Of a DNA stretch of 64,000 bases, positions 32,101-43,589 are shown one piece after another. The translations under genes and the position numbers were made by a program. The notes below the pieces were generated by a model, which did no database searches, was not told the DNA's origin, and worked only from the letters and a program-made list of their open reading frames with translations. The stretch comes from Diphasiastrum complanatum (taxonomy: Eukaryota; Streptophyta; Lycopodiopsida; Lycopodiales; Lycopodiaceae): the NCBI GenBank assembly GCA_029204225.1, contig CM055095.1, forward strand, positions 78,067,488 to 78,131,487, given 5' to 3'. Positions within the stretch are counted from its first letter, which is position 1, and every line of letters starts with the position of its first letter.

Positions 32101-33235
32101 TGCGGGAACTTTGTGTTGAATTATTTCTTTCTGAAGTCAAGTTCACTGACCATGAGATAGTAGTTGTGGTGTTTATTAAGAAAAGACCAGCTGGGACACT
32201 GCATAGAATAGCCTGTTGACATTGTCGCACCCGTTGATGACTTTGCTGTGAAATTCTCCTAGAAGAAGTTAGGCAACACTTTAAAAAACAAAGACCTCCA
32301 GTTTTCAAAAAATTTATGGCGATGATGCTATTAGATTTTTGTGGCTGCATGATTGGCTTTTCTGAGATATCATTGGGATTCTCATCCATTTAATGAGCAG
32401 TATGTTGAAGATGAACTTGGATGAAGGTTGTCCTAATTGTTTGGCCTTGCCTATTGTTTAGACTGTGCTTGGCCTTGCCTTCAGGAACAACTGGAAGAAA
32501 GTTTCCTGATTTGGGAGCGGATGTTGGGGAGTTTGACAAGTATCTTGCACACGGTTAATGCTTCAATGCGTTTTAATACTTCTTAGTAACATAATATTTG
32601 CTCTCCAGAACATTATTGCGTTTAAGAAGGACACAGAAGACAAACATGAATGTTACGTATTTGCAGTTTACTATGAATGCTGTTAGGGTAAAATTTTGAC
32701 TTGCCAAGTCATCTTTCTCTAGAATTGTGATCAACCTGACCAGGAAAAAATTCAGGGAAGTGCAGTGTCATAAAATTAAAAGAGGGTGAAACAAAAATTC
32801 AAAAGGATTAGGATGATGGAAGAATATATTCAATTTGTGATGGTATTCTTGAAAAGTTTGTTGCTTTCGCACGTGCAACCCTTGTGCAGTTGCCTCTGCA
32901 TTATCAAATGAACCACGTGAAATAAATAGCATCATATATAATGCAAGAAATACTTGTGGTAAATTTCATCCCAAGATACAAATTCGGGTCACATATCATG
33001 TCAACCTTTGGTGTGCACCCATTATATGAGCTGATCATTTTACAAATTTGTCTACTTATTTTCTTGTTGTATCAGAAGTCTATTTGAGACATTGGACTTC
33101 TTCATTTGCATGCATCATGCTCTATAATTTGATTTTCTTTAAATTGGCCACAACGAAATCCTTATTGTTGGTGAAGAATTTTTAATGGAGAAGCGTTTTG
33201 AATTACTGGAGCTGATAGTTATCAATGTTTTTATA
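29191..33235. other. Region without recognised genes
   Basis: 4 kb with no element or protein motif that I can name. There is pyrimidine-rich DNA at 30030-30500, and short open stretches only (31599-31814 plus, 32389-32048 minus) with no family resemblance. Base composition is less extreme than in the surrounding repeats. Introns or 3' flanks of former genes are possible. Confidence 0.4.
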
Positions 33236-33392
33236 TTACAGAGGTGTAGCAGCTGTATCACAACAGCCTGCCCCTACAATGATTAATCAAGCTCCAAACA
33301 CAGCTGCTATTGAAAGAGTTGTCATACCAGAAGCTCAAGAATTTGGAGCACGTCAAAGGCATGCTGCAGCTGCTCCTGTGGTCGAGTTACAA
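33236..33392 (+). other. Possible host exon
   Basis: A pyrimidine/AT tract ending TTTATATTACAG at about 33229-33240 resembles a splice acceptor. It is followed by an open stretch GVAAVSQQPAPTMINQAPNT then AAIERVVIPEAQEFGARQRH and AAAAPVVELQ. Composition and Ala/Gln/Pro bias look protein-coding rather than transposon-derived. The family is not recognised. The frame runs directly into the T-rich array at 33393, so the exon has lost its 3' part or splice donor. Could be chance. Confidence 0.35.
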
Positions 33393-33900
33393 ATTTTTTC
33401 AGCTTCCAATTTTTCAAGTCATAATTTTTCGAGTCAGTTTTTTTCAAATCATTTTTTTCGAGTCACCAATTTTTTGAGTTCTCATTTTTTTCGAGTTCCC
33501 GGTTTTTTCGAAGTCATCTTTTCTTCGAGTCATCTTTTTCGAGTTATCTTTTTTTCGAGTCACCCTTTTTTGAGCTATAGTTTTTTGAGTCAAAATTTTT
33601 CGAGTCATACTTTTTGAGTCACCTAACTTTTTCGATCCACCATTTTTTTCGATCCATTGTTTTTCAATACTACATATTTTTTTTGAATCACCGATTTTTT
33701 TGAGTCACAGATTTTTTGAGTCATAGTTTTTCGAGTCACAGTTTTTTAGAGTCATAGTTTTTCGAGTCATCTTTTTCGAGTCATAGTTTTTTTGAGTTAT
33801 CTTTTTCTAATACACCATTTTCCGATACACTCCATTTTTTTGACCCCGTCTCAAGTTTTTTGACCAAACCCAGTTTTATAATCCAAGCTTTTTTCGACTA
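33393..33900 (+). repeat. Degenerate TTTTTCGAGTCA array
   Basis: About 25 imperfect units of roughly 15-25 bp built on TTTTTTCGAGTCA with variable 4-8 nt tails (CAT, CAC, TAG). Degenerate copies (TTTTTGAATCACCG, TTTTTCGATCCACC) lie at both edges. It ends shortly before gypsy gag at 33981, so it may be the leader or LTR edge of that element. The T-runs would act as Pol III stops and slippery tracts. Confidence 0.85.
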
Positions 33901-33980
33901 ACGTTAAGCTTGTCCAAAAAAAAAAAACAAATCCCAAAACACCAAAAACACATATAAAAGTAAAATACCCGACAATACCC

Positions 33981-35325
33981 AATGGACCAACATACTGATC
34001 CTGAAATCCCAGAAGCTTATCCATACGAAATAAGGTCCCCTACAGCTGAACAAATCAGACGTCATAGGTTCTACCGAATGCAGGCCCAAATACACGAGCC
34101 ATCCACAAACCCATTCAAGGGACAAAAACCTGATAGAGCCGAGTCTTCACGGGCATGAACCCAAGTTCATAGTGTTGAAGCATCACACGCCAGAACACAC
34201 CTGAATGGAACTTCTGCCACTCACGGAGCTCATATTGAGAGATGTACACTCAAGTTAGATCTACCAAAGTTTGACGGTAGTTCAGACCCTCAAAGATTCT
34301 TGCAAATCTTTGAGAATGCATGCAACGTTTACGACAAACATCTCCCAACGCTATAGTCCAACTGTTTTCAATGACCATGATCGCTAAAGCACGTGATTGG
34401 TTTTTTAACCTTGATCGTGAAGATAAATTGTATTGGTCTAATCTGAAAGAGTCCATTATCAAGCGTTTTAAACCATTCTGTTTGATAGAGAGTCCTTTTG
34501 TCAAATTGAGTAACATCAAGATGGCAAAAAATGAACGTGTATGAGACTATATCGAGCGATTCAAATGCTTAAAAGGTCAAGTAGCCCTCCGAACAGATGC
34601 TCATTATCTGGTTCCTAGTCGGACTTCCAAGATGGATTAGACGCAAGCTTAAATCCAATGACAAATATACGAGCCTTAAGTTAGCTATGTCTGATGTTAT
34701 CAAAGAAGAAGACGAGGGATCAGATGTTGATGCATCCATGGAAAAGAAAGCACTTCGTGCTCCTGTCCAAGAGTCAAAGTAGATCGAGGATACCCAAGAT
34801 CCGCTTTGGAAATCACAGTTGGAGTTGCTTAATCAACAACATCAACTACAGATGGAGAAACTCACCAATGAGTTTCAAAATACCCTGAAGTCTATCCAAC
34901 GTAGTATGTCTGGTCAGCCAAACCTTGCACAGATGCCTTATCGACGAAAATCAATATGGTGCCCACACTGCTGGGCTACGCATCTTGTTGATGCTTGTCC
35001 TTCATCTCAGCCTATCCAAGCACATGCCATCCAACGATATGAAGAACACACATCACAAACTGGGCATTCCTCGCATTATCACGACTACCCACTTGAAAGT
35101 CCAAAACCACTAGCCATACAAGATGGTTATGCCGTTATGCAAGGGCCATTGAACAACAGATGTTTCATTTGTGGTGAAACCGGCCACTTCATGGTTGATT
35201 TTCCAGTCAAGACCAAGTACCATGCCGAATGTCCCGACTATGTCAGAAAACACAGTTTCAAAGACTGCCCAAAACAACCAAACAAGATCCTACCTGCCCG
35301 ACACGTCAATTATGAATCACGATAG
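33981..35325 (+). pseudogene. Gypsy gag with zinc-knuckle remnants
   Basis: Starts MDQHTDPEIPEAYPYEIRSP at 33981. After a stop, LDLPKFDGSSDPQRFLQIFE (34250-34320) leads into the Retrotrans_gag capsid domain: IVQLFSMTMIAKARDWFFNL, WSNLKESIIKRFKPF (34350-34475). LVPSRTSKMD and a Glu-rich linker follow. The 168-codon frame 34819-35325 has WCPHCWATHLVDAC and CFICGETGHFMVDF, a knuckle whose last Cys is Phe, and CPDYVRKHSFKDC. At least two stops and several frame changes. No protease, RT or integrase follows in recognisable form. Confidence 0.78.
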
Positions 35326-36240
35326 GATCCTCACAACAACACCACAAGCACCATAGCAACCAACAGTTAAACCTACTGCTCAATCGAGAAGTTCTTTGTG
35401 AACTTCTACATCACCACGCCATTTACCAGATCGATATTTAAACATAGACGTTATATGAAATGAGGTATTGCAAGGTGTACAAGAAATTGATATTCTGTCA
35501 TCTGCCACTATTCTCAGACAAGAGCACCCTCTTCAGGGAATTGACATTTTCACTTCTTTCTCTTCTCGTCAAGAAACAAAATGAGCATCGACAAGACTGG
35601 AACTTCGATTGAGAGAAGAATTGAGGAAACACCTAGAAGTAGAATGGAGAATACATACCTCTCAGAAGTTAGAACCTGCCAAAAAACCAAAAGCGAAACC
35701 GTCAATGGCAGATACAAGTGATAAGAGAAAAAGACAAGTGGGCATGCAAGATTGTCAAGCTGCTAAGAACTCTCCAAATTTTGAGAATGTCAACCACCTA
35801 CAACAATAAGACATTCTGATTACATTGCGGCAATTTGCAAAAGCAATTTTTGATAAAGACCGGCAACAATAAGCACTTGGTTTTATGCAAGCGAACGAGG
35901 ACCTATGCTTTTTAAAGTGACAATCGAAGACGCCAATGCCAATAGCGGAGCAATATCGTCCAATATGAGTTGCAGTGGGTCCTGCAACACATTAGGGGTG
36001 GGATGATGTTCTCTGATTCTGACGAATCCCCAAGATACTCGACCAAATCTACACAAGAGCACCTCTCACCTTAGACCGAAGAGGTCTTTGAGAAGACGAG
36101 ATGGATGAGGACTAAGAGCCGAGTATGAGAGCCGAGGAATACTAGTTAATATTGTCAAGTAGAAACTGTATCAGCCTCATGGTGAATTCCGAAGATGGAA
36201 CGACCATGTAGGAGCTAGTATTTTCAGGCCAATGTAATAA
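35326..36240 (+). pseudogene. Downstream remnant of the same gypsy element
   Basis: Broken plus-strand frames. 35609-35809 is Lys/Glu-rich (MREELRKHLEVEWRIHTSQK, LEPAKKPKAKPSM), followed by ILITLRQFAKAIFDKDRQQ and ALGFMQANEDLCFLK. A later piece reads LYQPHGEFRRWNDHVGASIF (about 36165-36230). The linker style fits the gag-protease region or a Tat-like element, but no catalytic motif is visible. Confidence 0.45.
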
Positions 36241-37385
36241 ATGCAAGTAGACCCCTCTTAAAGAAAGTAGAGTGAGCCACCTTTTGATGGTGACCTCTAG
36301 TGGAGAGCATAATTCCATTTGTAATTTGTGAAATGTGAAAATTCCACTAGGATGCCACCTAAGGAGCTCTCTTGCTTATTTAAGAGACTCTCTCTTTGAG
36401 AAGAGGAGCTTTTTGTGAAATGTACCTACTCCATGCTGAAATGAGAAGAGCCTCCATGAGTTTTGGTGCATCCATTGAGCTCCTTGATCATGCTTGTTTC
36501 TTGAGTGATGCTTTCATGATCTTGCCCTTCCATCCTTTGTGTGTGGTTGTGGATAGTAGAGTGGATTAGTTTTCATGCTTTCTTAGAGTGGATTATTTTT
36601 CATTTCTTGTTTGTGGATTGATGTAGGAGTCAACATTCAGGTAAACTAAATAACTTTCTAAGTGGCATTAGCTCTTTGAAGCACAATATCTTAGTGAGAA
36701 GAATCACAACTTTTGATTTTGAATTCCATTCCAAGTCTTAAAAGGTAGAGTAATTGGTGGAATCCAATAGGAGTGATTGAATTCAATTTATTGAGCAAAA
36801 ATTGACATAGTATGTATGAAACTCAAATTAGTTCTATTCAACTTTCTTTGTGAGAGTGTGAGGGTCAAGTTGTGATCCCATTGGATGTCTAGAATGAGGA
36901 GGAGTCCATATTTGAGTATTCATGCATGGTTGAGATCTTTGTGAATCTCTAGTTGTCTAATTTTTTAGCTTTGTGAAAAATTGGTGGTATAGTTTGTTTT
37001 CAAATCAAATCAAATTCATTCTAAATCTCAAGAGTGAGATTATTTGGGTCAAGAGTGAGTCCAAAGAAGTGATTAAGTTTAATTTTCATGTGTTTGAAAC
37101 AAAACCCATCTTTTGCTCAAAAATCTCAAGTGTTGGTTAAGTGAAAAGGAAAATCTAGGTGTCGAATCTTTTCATATCCATTTCAACTTTCAAAAAAGAG
37201 AGTCATTGGTATTTGATGAGTCCAATAGGAGATTGGATCTGATTTCTTTTGTGATGTGATTCAAAGATTGTGTGCTTTTGTCTTCGTGATCAAAGCAAAG
37301 TTTCCAAGTGACTAGTCATTAGTGTGAAGATTGATTCTTAGGTTTGTGAGCTAGATCTTTTGTAGATCATTCTAGATTATTAAAG
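36241..37385. other. LTR-like or promoter-like region, no gene
   Basis: A TATA-like CTTGCTTATTTAAGAGACTC at about 36371-36390 is followed by a short transcribed-leader-like stretch. Repeated TTTGTGA and AATCAAAT phrases fill 36600-37380. No paired LTR was found in the window, so boundaries are not given. Confidence 0.35.
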
Positions 37386-38580
37386 ATGTTCAAATCTAGT
37401 TTCTTGAAAGTCACAAATTACATTTGTAGAATCATATCACAGGTTTTTATTCACATTGCATCAATAGGTGGCATCCTATTGAAGGAAAGAAAGGATCCTA
37501 AGTGCAACCTTTGTGGCAAGGGAGGATATATTTTCTCAAGATGCTACAAAAAGAAGACCAATCCATCCAAGGAGAACCAAAGCAAGGGGGCCGAGGTGAA
37601 GGATGGAGCTTCAAGTTCGAAACGCAAATACAAGAAGGACAAATCCAAGGAAAGGTATTTCCTTTGTGGAAAAGTGAAAGAGGCTTGGAGTCTCACAAGG
37701 ACTTGCAAGATTTGTCTTCAAGAGTCCATTACAACACAAGTCAAACATTTTGAAAAAAATTATTTGGAAGTGCATTGTTTGGTTCAAGATGCAAAGATAG
37801 ATGTCACTTTCATGAAGGTAACTTGGATTTATTTTATGTCCTTGGAAAGTATTTTGCTTGGAACTTTGGACAAGTTCAAACTTTTTGTTATTATCCAAGA
37901 AAAATCAATCAAGAATAAGGAGCAATCACAAAATGAAAATAGTTTCATTTATGCTCTCATGTCAACTTATGAAGATCTATTTTGCTTTGAAGGGATTTTT
38001 GTATCTCAAAGGTGGCTTAAGGTAATACTAGTTGAGTGTGATGCCTTAAAGTATAGCAAAGCATGTTTTCCTTGTAAGCTTACATTAGTTAATTGAGTAT
38101 GAAGTCTCTCTTGAGAACATAGATGATGTTCTTAAAAGGTTGAAATTGATTTTAAATCAAATAGAAAGCAAATGGTTATTTCATCAAATGTATGCTCTTG
38201 AGTCATGTAAGAGCAAAAGTGATTCGTTCACTCATAGTTTAAAAATTTGTATTGAGGCAAATTGTAAACTCTTTATGAGAGTAAGTGAATCATCTTCTAA
38301 AGACACTTATCTATATAATGAAGTATTTAGCCTCATTGGATCTGAGATTAGCATGGTAAACAATCATGAAGATATGATGCAAACACTTTGTTATTATAGC
38401 ATGCATAGTCTTGCCAATTTGGATAAGTCTAATTCTCTAGATCATGGTAACATGATGTTAGATCTTTGTGATCCTAATAAGTCAAGAAGAAATCCTTATT
38501 TTCTCATGGAGGAGCATGCACATGGATATGGTGATTTCAGATCAACATCAAGCTCATTGGCTGATCTTCGCACCTTTTGA
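37386..38580 (+). pseudogene. Copia-like nucleocapsid plus uncharacterised ORF
   Basis: The 236-codon frame from 37386 contains DPKCNLCGKGGYIFSRCYKK, a knuckle with His replaced by Tyr (CX2CX4YX4C). A basic linker (KRKYKKDKSKERYFLCGK) and a region I cannot assign (MKVTWIYFMSLESILLGTLD) follow. After the stop at 38096, a second frame of 146 codons (38140-38580) reads QIESKWLFHQMYALESCKSK, LYNEVFSLIGSEISMVNNHE and MLDLCDPNKSRRNPYFLMEE, not a known pol domain. It ends 80 bp before the polypurine tract. Parts of this second ORF recur on the minus strand at 39486-39885 and 13560-13720. Confidence 0.55.
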
Positions 38581-38660
38581 ACCAGCAAAGACCAATTTAG
38601 CCCATGAATTCAAGTTCAAGATCATCTTGTTTTCCATCAAGCTAAATTTACCAAGCTAAA

Positions 38661-38674
38661 TTTTTGAGGAGGAG
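38661..38674 (+). other. Polypurine tract
   Basis: TTTTTGAGGAGGAG next to an LTR start TGTTGAAAATAC at 38675. A near-identical copy lies at 47001-47014. Confidence 0.75.
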
Positions 38675-39470
38675 TGTTGAAAATACAAATATAAGCTTGG
38701 TAGAGGCCAAAAATCTTGTATATAGATAAACACACATGTGTGGAGCCTGTTCCCACGTGTGAAACTAGTGTACCTCTCATGTACCATAATCATATAGGAT
38801 GTACATATGATTTAATTCAAGTTCTAGTGGCAAAAAAGGCCAAAAACTAGTTTTCTAGACATATGACACATGTCATCAATCTATTGATTGCATGAGCCAC
38901 ATCCTTTGGTTAGGTGTCATATCCCATGTGTACAGGACAACTCACACGTGTGGAATAAGCTGAAGTAGGCAAATTTTGACTTCTAGAAGATTTCCAAGAA
39001 GATCTCCATATAGAAGGAAAATGGACCAAAAGTGCTCAAAATAGAAGGTTTTGTCCAAGTGTTAGTTTTGCATGATGAATCATCATATGACAAAGCACAT
39101 TCACACATGTGGGATCAGAGGGATGATCAGTACCATGAGCTCTCACTTATTGTATATATAGAGCCACATTTGGCCATAATCATTGTGAGACACCAATCTT
39201 GGTTTTGGAAACAAGTTTGAGTGATTCTCTCCATTTGTCTACATTTGTTTTGATTGTTTTGAGGTTCTATAAATGTGTACTTGATTTTCAGGTTGGAGTC
39301 CGTACTCAGACAGTGTTTCACACATGTGAAACCAGAAATTACACCTACCTTCAATTAATGATTGTTCTTGTTAGGATTTTGTGTCTAGAATTGATCTAGA
39401 TTGATCTTAATCTCAAGTAGATTGATAGATCAAGTAATCTGACAACCAATCCCTCTCGAGGATTAGATTA
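38675..39470 (+). repeat. Copia-like LTR with TATA box
   Basis: Follows the polypurine tract. The first 390 bp match 47015-47420 and, inverted, 46400-46747. Contains ACACATGTGTGGAGCC, CACGTGTGAAAC, CACACGTGTG at 38943-38952, and a TATA-like TTGTATATATAGAG at about 39148-39162. The 3' end near 39470 is inferred from loss of similarity, not from a clear CA border. Confidence 0.7.
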
Positions 39471-39485
39471 GGATCCACTCTTGGT

Positions 39486-39885
39486 CCTTTTTGTACTTTT
39501 TGCAAAACTTTCTCCTTCTTCATGTGCATGCTCTTCCATGAGAAAATAAAGATTTCTTTTTTATTTATTAGGATCACAAAGATCTAACATCATGTTACCA
39601 CGATCTAGAGAATTAGTCTCATCCAAATTGGCAAGACTATGCATGCTATAATAACAAAGTGTTTGCAATATATCTTCATGCTTGTTTACCATGCTAATCT
39701 CAGATCCAATGAGGCTAAATACTTCATTATGGAGATAAGTGTCTTTAGAAGATTATTTACTTACTCTCATAAAGAGTTTACAATTTGTCTCAATACAAAT
39801 TTTCAAACTATGAGTGAACAAATCACTTTTGCTCTTGCATGACTCAAGAGCATACATTTGATGAAATAACCATTTGATTTTGTTC
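39486..39885 (-). repeat. Inverted copy of the 38140-38535 ORF region
   Basis: The reverse complement of this stretch aligns with 38150-38535: CATGCTCTTCCATGAGAAAA opposes TTTTCTCATGGAGGAGCATG, and ACTCAAGAGCATACATTTGA opposes TCAAATGTATGCTCTTGAGT. The arms of about 385 bp enclose about 950 bp that include the LTR at 38675. Confidence 0.85.
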
Positions 39886-40040
39886 GCAAATCTTTCGAGC
39901 TTCAACAAGAAAGCCATGAACTTCTACATGTAACTGTTTCACGAATCTTTCGAGTTGACTGCAAGACAAAGTTCGTGAATCCTTCGAGGTTGATCACGAA
40001 TAAAAATGTTTCGAGTTCACGTTTGTTTCTTATCCTTTGT
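39870..40040. repeat. TTCG/CGAA-rich motif cluster
   Basis: Recurring TTTCGAG, TTCACGAA (39938-39945) and TTCGTGAA (39972-39979). Composition and motifs resemble the array at 62460-62602; both may derive from one LTR family. Confidence 0.55.
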
Positions 40041-41829
40041 GAAGTAAACTGCACACTTTGTTAGTAGAATCCTAAGGGTCTTTTTCCCGTTTCAACTTTT
40101 GTTTTTCCTGGTGCATTTTAGTCATTTTTAGACTACGTAAATGCAAATGCAGTTAAAATGATTGAGAAATTGTAATGGCTTAAGTAAGGATGTTAAATGG
40201 ATTTTCAAGGCATTGACCAGTTTTTCCGAACTTTTATTGCTTAAGACCTAGTTTGCAATGCTCATTGGTATAATTCCTATAAGCACGTTATGGTCCGGTA
40301 AAAACTACATTTTTTGGACATTGCTCCATTAGGAAAATTTTACCCGTAATGAGTTCAACCAAATGTAAGTTTTTTCATTTTTGGTTTTTTTATGCAAGAA
40401 ATTCTGGTAAGAGATGGCAAATGTAAATTCGCCTGGCATCACTCGACAATGATGACCCCCTAAAATATTTTTCACATGGTTGCAAATTTTGGACCACAGT
40501 GTGTTGGAATTTCATCTAAGCAATAAAAAACGAAAAAACTAAATGCAAAATCTATTTAATAATCAGCCAATATGATATACAGCTTGGGCTAATAACCAGA
40601 AGTTTTTCGGTGATTAAAGCTCCGAAGTTATCGATGACTGGATAAACCGTTAATCACTGTACAACATCCTAGAATAAGCAAAAGCGAATTTTCTTGGTGC
40701 TTGGGTCAGGCCTCCTAGTGGGAGAGAGTGCAACCCATAGAACTGTGATTGGGATGAATTCCTGGGGGAATTCTGTAAAGTTTTTTTCATAGTTGACGAA
40801 ATTTTCGCTTTATGAACTACAATGGACAACCGAGAATTGGACACCTATGTCCGTGATTCTTGGAATTTTTTATGACCAAGATGTCGTTTTTGTGAAAACG
40901 GGCATGGTCAAATGGCCCACAAGCCTAGATGGAATGTAAACTGAAACGAAAAAGTTGTTTTCTTGATGTGCTTGAAGTTGGGACATATCAACATAGTTTG
41001 TAATATGAACAAGAAAAATCCGGCTCATTCTTTCCCATTTCTAAATCTGTCACGCAAGCATGTTAGGAAGATACTATTATCCTTTCTATGACCATAAAGA
41101 TTATGAAAAGGGGCGAGAGAATGTGTGATTTAAAATTGTTTTATGAAGTTGGAATTTGTTAATAATTCTCGAGAATTTCATATATTTGTATTATTTTTTT
41201 CTGACACTTTGATCAAGGAGTGGAGGGCCTTCATGGAGGAAGAACCTGTGATATGGGATGCAGGCGATTCCAAAATGAAGATCTGAAACTAACTGGATCA
41301 GTTGACCATAGAAAGGTCGTAAATCTAAGGGATGCCAAATACTGGAAGTCATAAAACGAGTGTTTTGTCAGAAATTTGAGATATTGGTTATGACCATTTT
41401 TTTTGGATATTTTAAATTTACAAAACCAAAAATCTGGTAAGCTACCTCTTTGCAAAAGATATATTGGTAAATTTCTTAACACATTTATTAACCCAATTTT
41501 TGGTGATTCCTTGGAAGGTAATTTTAACTACCCATTGACCTTGGACGATGTCACAGAAATGGTTAATCACAGTTCTTTCTAAACAATGCTTACATCTTCA
41601 AGATCTCTTTTTTCTAATTTACGGGGTAGTATCAGTGTTGGTAACGAAGAAGATCTTTTAAGTCATCATGTTGAAACATTATCAGTATTAGGTTATGATG
41701 ATGCAACACCTTCTTTTGACTTTCTAGATTTTTTTTGGATCTCTTCTTTGAAACTTCTCCTGGGCAAATCTCAAATGATATGCACCCGTTGGAAACTCGT
41801 GGCATTTCCTATTAAAAAGGGGGAGAAGT
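40041..41829. other. Region without recognised genes
   Basis: No protein motif or repeat pair that I can assign. Short frames at 40650-40844, 41231-41482 and 41586-41831 have no family resemblance. The last leads into chromovirus sequence and may be its degraded upstream part. Confidence 0.4.
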
Positions 41830-43041
41830 AGGAAGAAAAGAGAGTTATCAATGAGATACATCTATCATAGATTCCAGGGGGGGATCTATTATGTGTATAT
41901 ATGTCGGACTTGTTTTAAGAATCAGAAACGTTATAATATTTAGATATTACAAAATCCTTTATGGATTATAGTAGATATCTGGTTTGAAGATTTAAGGGGG
42001 GGAAATTTAGCAATATTCGGGTATAGACCAAGTAGTTATAGGGTGTCTGTTTAGGCTTTACGGATTACCAAAGTGACCTTATGAACATTCGTGATTCGAA
42101 GTTCACTGGTCGCTTTTGGTCGGCCGTATTTGCTAAACTGAGAGATGACTCTGAGCTTAAAAGTTCCTCTGATTAGTGGTTGATGCCTATGTGAGGGTAT
42201 CACATTCTTTTATTGAGTATAAGACAAGAATTCGATGAATTATGATTGACGAATCATAGTTCAGATTCTAGTTATACTTGATCGGTTAAAAGAAGGATTG
42301 TCTGCATGATCAAAAGATCATTTAAGATATGTATTCATATTTTCATAGCAATCTCCTCGGAGACGAAGTTATCCTTGATGGAGATTGAGTTATAGTAAGC
42401 GTTTGGCTACCAGTTATAGCTCGTGCGTGCTTATGTATAGTTTTAAATCTATATCACCCATTGCGGTAGAGACTCGGGCGTTCAAGCTTAAGAAAGTAGC
42501 GGATTTTCTACATGATATGCAAGAAGTGCTACGGATTGCATGTGAGAATGTCCAATGTACTCAGAATGGGGACCGACATCATGCTAGTCTAAAAAGATCA
42601 CCGAGAGACTTCCAAGTGGGGGATTGGGTATTTTTTGGGAATCCCGATGGATTCAAGTGTAATGCATACCAGCAAGCATTATAAATTGTCCCCTAGATAC
42701 GGAGGATCATATAAAATCTTGAAAAAAATTGGATCCTTAGCTTACCCCCCCAATTGGAACTCCCGGAAGGATTTCAAGACATCCCGTATTTCACGTTAGC
42801 CATCTCAAGACGAGTCTACGTGAAGGAGAGCATCTTGGATCTGGAGATCAATTGGACCTGTTGGATTAATCATCGAATGTGTCTCGATTTGAACCCGAAA
42901 AGATCTTGGATACAAGAACTAAACGATTGAGAAATCATATAGTTACCAAGCATCTGGTTCGATGGAAGGGATGTACAAACAATGATGATTCTTGGGAACA
43001 TGAAGGAAGCTTAAGGTGGAACTTTCCTAGTTTTAAGTTTT
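41830..43041 (+). pseudogene. Chromovirus integrase C-terminus with chromodomain
   Basis: Fragments in shifting frames: FRLYGLPK then DSKFTGRFWSAVFAKLRDDS (about 42045-42160), the integrase core around the second Asp. After heavy decay comes the C-terminal domain: ADFLHDMQEVLRIACENVQC, HHASLKRSPRDFQVGDWVFF (42500-42640), then LSPRYGGSYKILKKIGSLAY. The end is a clear chromodomain, 42886-43041: SRFEPEKILDTRTKRLRNHI, TKHLVRWKGC, DDSWEHEGSL, stop at 43039-43041. Chromodomains on gypsy integrases direct insertion toward particular chromatin. RT is absent and many stops are present. Confidence 0.85.
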
Positions 43042-43059
43042 GAGAACAGAACTTGAATA

Positions 43060-43071
43060 AGGAGGGAAGAA
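43060..43071 (+). other. Chromovirus polypurine tract
   Basis: AGGAGGGAAGAA between the integrase stop and the LTR start TGTCATGCC. Confidence 0.7.
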
Positions 43072-43586
43072 TGTCATGCCCATGACTGGTTGCGGGTAGC
43101 GTGTCCACGCTAGGGACCGGTAGACCAACAACCCGTAAGTTAATTGTGACTATAAGGGAATTGGGGCCCTTATGTGTACATGGTCATAATTAATGGTTGT
43201 AGGCCTAAGACACTTGATGGTGGATTTGTATGGATCTATTAGTGAGTCATTGGGGAATTGGATGATGTGGCCCAAATAGGCCCCAGAGGTGTCCAGTGAG
43301 GTGTCACAGTGCACTACTAGTGGTGCATGGACCTTGGAGGGTATAAATATACTTATTGGACTCTCACTAGGGTATGCTTGATAGCATGACCGGTGGTAGG
43401 ATGTTGCTAGTATGATGCCTCATACCTCTCTATGTGATTGATACATAGGTTGGGGGCTAGATCTGTTCAATCTAGGTTTGGTTGGATTGGTTTGTCCACC
43501 ATAAGGAGGTTCCCTTGTGTTGCTTGTGATTGGCATGCTTAGAATAGGATCCTTGGATTGAGGACTTTATAGTTCTCAATGCAACA
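43072..43586 (+). repeat. Chromovirus 3' LTR
   Basis: Begins TGTCATGCCCATGAC after the polypurine tract and may end ATGCAACA at 43586. TATA-like GGTATAAATATAC at about 43340. No second copy in the window, so the end is uncertain. Confidence 0.6.
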
Positions 43587-43589
43587 ATG

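Noticed and set aside
33393-33900. CRISPR-like repeat-spacer array
   Set aside because: Plant DNA; units are degenerate, unequal and without unique spacers. The 32-bp tandem repeat at 45102 is likewise contiguous with no spacers.
40650-41831. Small genes in three short frames
   Set aside because: No motif, no codon bias by eye, no support from neighbours.
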